A stretch of DNA of 15,667 nucleotides. Source: a bacterium. Its GTDB lineage: Bacteria > Bacillota_I > Bacilli_A > RF39 > UBA660. The notes under the pieces were generated by a model. That model was given only the letters and a program-made list of their open reading frames with translations, made no database searches and was not told where the DNA came from. The translations under genes were made by a program, and so were the position numbers. This document shows, in pieces, positions 12,297-15,667 of this stretch; the stretch's first letter is position 1; each line of letters begins with the position of its first letter. Location: the NCBI GenBank assembly GCA_029012525.1, contig JAQXMG010000005.1, positions 1 through 15,667 of the forward strand, in the 5' to 3' direction.

Positions 12297-15200
12297 GTGG
12301 CGTACAAAGTAATTAATTGTGGTGACCACCGTCAAAGAAGAAGTTTTTCAGGGATAAAAAATACTTATCCATTGATGGACTTATTAGAAATTCAGAAAAA
12401 ATCATACAACTGGTTTATTGAAAAAGGAATCGAAGAGGTATTTAAAGATTTGTTCCCCGTAGAAAACTTTGCTGGAACTTTATCATTAGAATTTGGAGAT
12501 TATCGTTTTGAAGAACCTAGATACTCAATTAAAGAATGTAAGGAAAGATATGCAACATACGCAGCACCTTTAAAAGTTGATGTTAGGTTATTTAATAATG
12601 AAACAGGAGAAGTAAAAGAACAAGAGATATTCTTAGGTGATATGCCACTTATGACAGATAGTGGAACTTTTGTCATAAATGGAGCAGAACGTGTTATCGT
12701 ATCACAACTAGTTAGATCACCAAGCGTATATTTTAATCGTGAAATCGATAAAAATGGTCGTCTTTTAATAACTTCTCAAATTATACCAACTCGTGGTACT
12801 TGGTTAGAATTTGAAACTGATGCAAGAGATATTTTATATGTTAGAATAGATCGTACAAGAAAAGTGCCTTTAACTACACTTTTAAGAGCATTTGGTTTAT
12901 CAAGTGATGAAGACATCATAAAATTATATGGTGAAAGTGATTATATTACTAATACCATAGCAAAAGATTCAACTAGAAATACAGATGAAGCTTTAATTGA
13001 AATTTATGAAAAATTACGTCCAGGAGAACCAGCAACACTTGATAGTAGTAAAAATCAAATCATTACTAGATTCTTTGATGAATTTAGATATGATTTAGCT
13101 AAGGTTGGTAGATATAAATTTAATATCAAATTAAATGTTTTAGAAAGAGTATTAAATCAAACTTTAGCAGAAGATATAAAAGTAGATGGTAATGTTGTAG
13201 TAGAAAAAGGTACAGTTATAACTAAAGATGTATTAGAGGTTTTAAAACCAATTTTTGCTAATGGTTATAACGTAAAAGAAGTTAAAATAAATGAAGAATT
13301 AGATAACTATAATAAAGTCCAAACTATTACAATTTATAATCCAAGTAATAAAAAGAAAAAAATTACTGTTATAGGTAATGATAATACAATAGATGTAAAA
13401 CGTCTTACTATATCTGATTTCTATGCAGCATGTTCTTACTATTTAAATTTACTTGATGGTGTAGGAAACTTTGATGAAATCGATCATTTAGGTAATAGAC
13501 GTGTTCGTCAAGTTGGAGAACTTTTACAAAATCAATTTAGAGTAGGTATTACTCGTATGGAAAGAGTAATAAGAGAAAGAATGACTACCCAAGAAATTGA
13601 AGAAGTAACTCCAAAAACATTAATTAATATAAGACCAGTTACTGCAATATTAAAAGAGTTCTTTGGTTCATCACAATTATCACAATTTATGGATCAAACA
13701 AACCCAATTGCAGAATTAACTCATAAAAGAAGATTATCAGCATTAGGTCCAGGAGGACTATCTCGTGATCGTGCTGGTATGGAAGTAAGAGACGTTAATG
13801 AATCTCACTATGGTAGAATCTGTCCAATAGAATCTCCAGAAGGACCAAATATCGGACTTATTACGGCTCTTGCAAGTTATGCAAAAATTGATGATTATGG
13901 TTTTATTTTAACACCATATCGTAAAGTAAATGATTGTGTTATAACTGATGAAGTTGTATATTTAAGAGCAGATGAAGAAACAGATTTAGTAATTTCAGAA
14001 TCAACTGTTGAAACAGATGAAAATAATAGAATTATTCAAGAATCAGTTGCAGCTCGTTATCGTGGTGAAACTATAATGACATCTCCACAAAAGATAGATT
14101 ATATTGACGTTTCACCTCAACAAGTAGTATCAATTACAACAAGTTGTATTCCATTCTTGGAACATGATGATGCCACTCGTGCTTTAATGGGTTCTAACAT
14201 GCAACGTCAAGCAGTACCATTATTAACAACTGAAGCACCTTATGTAGGAACAGGAGTTGAATGGATTGCAGCAAGAGATTCAGGTTCTACTATTGTAGCT
14301 AAAGCAGATGGTGTTGTAACTTATGTTGATGCAAGAAAAATTGTTGTTAAAAACAAAGGTGGAGAAGACACTTATTACTTATCAGACTTTGTTGCTTCTA
14401 ACCAAAATACTTGTTTCCATCATAGACCAATTGTTAGAGTCGGCGATACAGTTAAAAGAAATACTGTTATTGCAGATGGACCATCTACAGATAAAGGAGA
14501 ACTTGCTCTTGGTAAAAACTTAGTTGTAGCATTTACAATGTTTAATGGTTATAACTATGAGGATGCGGTTATCCTAAATGAAAGATTAGTTAAGGAAGAC
14601 GCTTTAACATCAGTTCATATTGAAGATTACGAAATGCCATGTCGTGAAACTAAATTAGGACCAGAAGAAATAACAAGAGATATTCCAAATGTTAGCGAAG
14701 AAGCAAGAAAAAATCTTGATGCAAATGGAATTGTTAGAATTGGTACCGAAGTTAAAGAAGGAGATATTTTAGTAGGTAAAGTTACTCCAAAAGGAATGGC
14801 AGAATTAACTTCAGAAGAAAAATTACTTCATGCAATCTTTGGTGAAAAAACAAGAGAAGTAAGAGATACATCTTTACGTGTTCCACATGGTGGCGAAGGA
14901 ATTGTCCACGATGTTAAAATCTTTACTCGTAAAGATAGTGATGAACTTGCTGCAGGAGTATCAAAACTAATCCGTGTTTATATAGTTCAAAAAAGAAAAA
15001 TTCAAGTTGGAGATAAGATGAGTGGTCGTCATGGTAATAAAGGTGTTATTTCTTTAATTTTACCTGAAGAAGACATGCCATACTTACCAGATGGTACACC
15101 AGTTGATGTAATGTTAAATCCACTTGGAATTCCATCTCGTATGAATCTTGGACAAGTATTAGAATTACATCTTGGAATGGCTGGTAAAAAACTTGGAGTT

Positions 15201-15667
15201 CATTTTGCAACACCAGTATTTGATGGAGCAACTGAACAAGATGTCAGAGATATGATGGCTGAAGCTGGAATGGATCCAGATGGAAAAACAGTTCTATACG
15301 ATGGTAGAACAGGACGTCCATTTGATAATAGAGTATCAGTTGGTGTCATGTATATGATTAAACTATGTCACATGGTTGAAGATAAGATGCATGCAAGAGC
15401 AACAGGACCTTACTCATTAGTTACTCAACAACCACTTGGAGGAAAAGCTCAATTTGGTGGTCAAAGATTTGGAGAAATGGAAGTTTGGGCTCTATATGCT
15501 TATGGTGCAGCTCATACATTACAAGAAATCTTAACAGTTAAATCAGATGATGTTATAGGACGTGTTAAAGTTTATGAAGCACTAGTTAAAGGACAAAAAG
15601 TAGACCAAGCAGGAGTTCCAGAAAGCTTTAGAGTATTAATTAAGGAATTCCAAGCATTAGGTTTAGA
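12297..15667 (+). CDS. rpoB: RNA polymerase beta subunit, 3' end outside the window
   Basis: RpoB forms, with beta', the active site of RNA polymerase. I read the frame from GTG 12297 (MAYKVINCGDHRQRRSF, with AGGGG at 12282-12286) to the window end: 1123 complete codons, no stop or frameshift, compared with about 1190 in Bacilli. Landmarks in order: YPLMDLLEIQKKSYNWF near the N-terminus, NGAERVIVSQL, KLRPGEPAT, the rifampicin pocket SSQLSQFMDQTNPIAELTHKRR, ESPEGPNIGL, NYEDAVILNE, FGEKTREVRD, GDKMSGRHGNKGVI, and GGKAQFGGQRFGEMEVWAL near the end. The rifampicin-contact residues D466, H476 and S481 (E. coli D516, H526, S531) are wild type, so no resistance change is visible there. It has its own promoter after the methyltransferase gene; rpoC is expected next. 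Confidence 0.98.
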   Translation, partial: MAYKVINCGDHRQRRSFSGIKNTYPLMDLLEIQKKSYNWFIEKGIEEVFKDLFPVENFAGTLSLEFGDYRFEEPRYSIKECKERYATYAAPLKVDVRLFNNETGEVKEQEIFLGDMPLMTDSGTFVINGAERVIVSQLVRSPSVYFNREIDKNGRLLITSQIIPTRGTWLEFETDARDILYVRIDRTRKVPLTTLLRAFGLSSDEDIIKLYGESDYITNTIAKDSTRNTDEALIEIYEKLRPGEPATLDSSKNQIITRFFDEFRYDLAKVGRYKFNIKLNVLERVLNQTLAEDIKVDGNVVVEKGTVITKDVLEVLKPIFANGYNVKEVKINEELDNYNKVQTITIYNPSNKKKKITVIGNDNTIDVKRLTISDFYAACSYYLNLLDGVGNFDEIDHLGNRRVRQVGELLQNQFRVGITRMERVIRERMTTQEIEEVTPKTLINIRPVTAILKEFFGSSQLSQFMDQTNPIAELTHKRRLSALGPGGLSRDRAGMEVRDVNESHYGRICPIESPEGPNIGLITALASYAKIDDYGFILTPYRKVNDCVITDEVVYLRADEETDLVISESTVETDENNRIIQESVAARYRGETIMTSPQKIDYIDVSPQQVVSITTSCIPFLEHDDATRALMGSNMQRQAVPLLTTEAPYVGTGVEWIAARDSGSTIVAKADGVVTYVDARKIVVKNKGGEDTYYLSDFVASNQNTCFHHRPIVRVGDTVKRNTVIADGPSTDKGELALGKNLVVAFTMFNGYNYEDAVILNERLVKEDALTSVHIEDYEMPCRETKLGPEEITRDIPNVSEEARKNLDANGIVRIGTEVKEGDILVGKVTPKGMAELTSEEKLLHAIFGEKTREVRDTSLRVPHGGEGIVHDVKIFTRKDSDELAAGVSKLIRVYIVQKRKIQVGDKMSGRHGNKGVISLILPEEDMPYLPDGTPVDVMLNPLGIPSRMNLGQVLELHLGMAGKKLGVHFATPVFDGATEQDVRDMMAEAGMDPDGKTVLYDGRTGRPFDNRVSVGVMYMIKLCHMVEDKMHARATGPYSLVTQQPLGGKAQFGGQRFGEMEVWALYAYGAAHTLQEILTVKSDDVIGRVKVYEALVKGQKVDQAGVPESFRVLIKEFQALGL

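Noticed and set aside
13662..13739. Rifampicin resistance change in rpoB
   Set aside because: The pocket residues corresponding to E. coli D516, H526 and S531 are unchanged.
14323..14523. Plus-strand open frame of 66 residues
   Set aside because: It is an out-of-frame reading of rpoB, whose true frame is open and carries conserved motifs throughout this stretch.
1..15667. CRISPR array, tRNA or rRNA genes, intact insertion sequence, toxin-antitoxin pair
   Set aside because: I found no evenly spaced repeats, no cloverleaf with a TTC-type arm, no transposase and no plausible toxin-antitoxin gene pair.

Overview
The window looks like a piece of chromosome from a very AT-rich, low-GC Gram-positive bacterium, most likely an uncultured member of the Bacilli (RF39/Erysipelotrichales-like gut lineages are the best guess; this is inference). 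Reasons: strong AGGAGG ribosome binding sites, Bacilli-type gene order (prfB-yitT-ftsE-ftsX-cell wall hydrolase; secE-nusG-rplK-rplA, rplJ-rplL-methyltransferase-rpoB), a release factor 2 gene with a programmed frameshift at UGA, and reading frames that use TGG for Trp and keep UGA as a stop. That argues against a Mycoplasma-type genetic code.

Layout. 1-400: C-terminal catalytic fragment of a tyrosine recombinase on the minus strand, the scar of a mobile element; its beginning is missing. 461-745: an orphan 94-residue protein with its own promoter and terminator. 746-1133: no gene; it holds a terminator, a promoter and a SAM-sensing riboswitch that controls metK (1134-2225). 2369-5204: prfB and two tandem YitT-family membrane proteins. 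5212-8018: after a terminator and a promoter, the divisome/cell wall unit ftsE-ftsX-M23 peptidase with overlapping genes. 8067-8917: promoter, secE and nusG (no rpmG in front). 8970-10456: promoter, rplK and rplA, each preceded by a hairpin resembling the ribosomal protein L1 binding site. 10464-11582: promoter, L10 leader with attenuator, rplJ, rplL and a terminator. 11607-12191: RsmC/YbxB-like methyltransferase. 12193-15667: promoter and rpoB, which runs off the window.

How the genes work together. Most of the window is core growth machinery, and most of the control appears to be RNA-based: SAM attenuation of metK, release-factor-dosage frameshifting of prfB, L1 feedback at two sites, and L10(L12) feedback by attenuation. 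FtsE-FtsX probably gates the coiled-coil M23 hydrolase outside the membrane, as known for FtsEX-EnvC, FtsEX-PcsB and FtsEX-CwlO.

The observations most worth a second look are the P4-less SAM riboswitch with a readable two-state switch, the acidic 57-residue tail on ribosomal protein L11, the six-cysteine M23 hydrolase, the second YitT copy that has lost a conserved motif, and the divergent MetK. I found no CRISPR array, defence island or wholly new multi-gene system.
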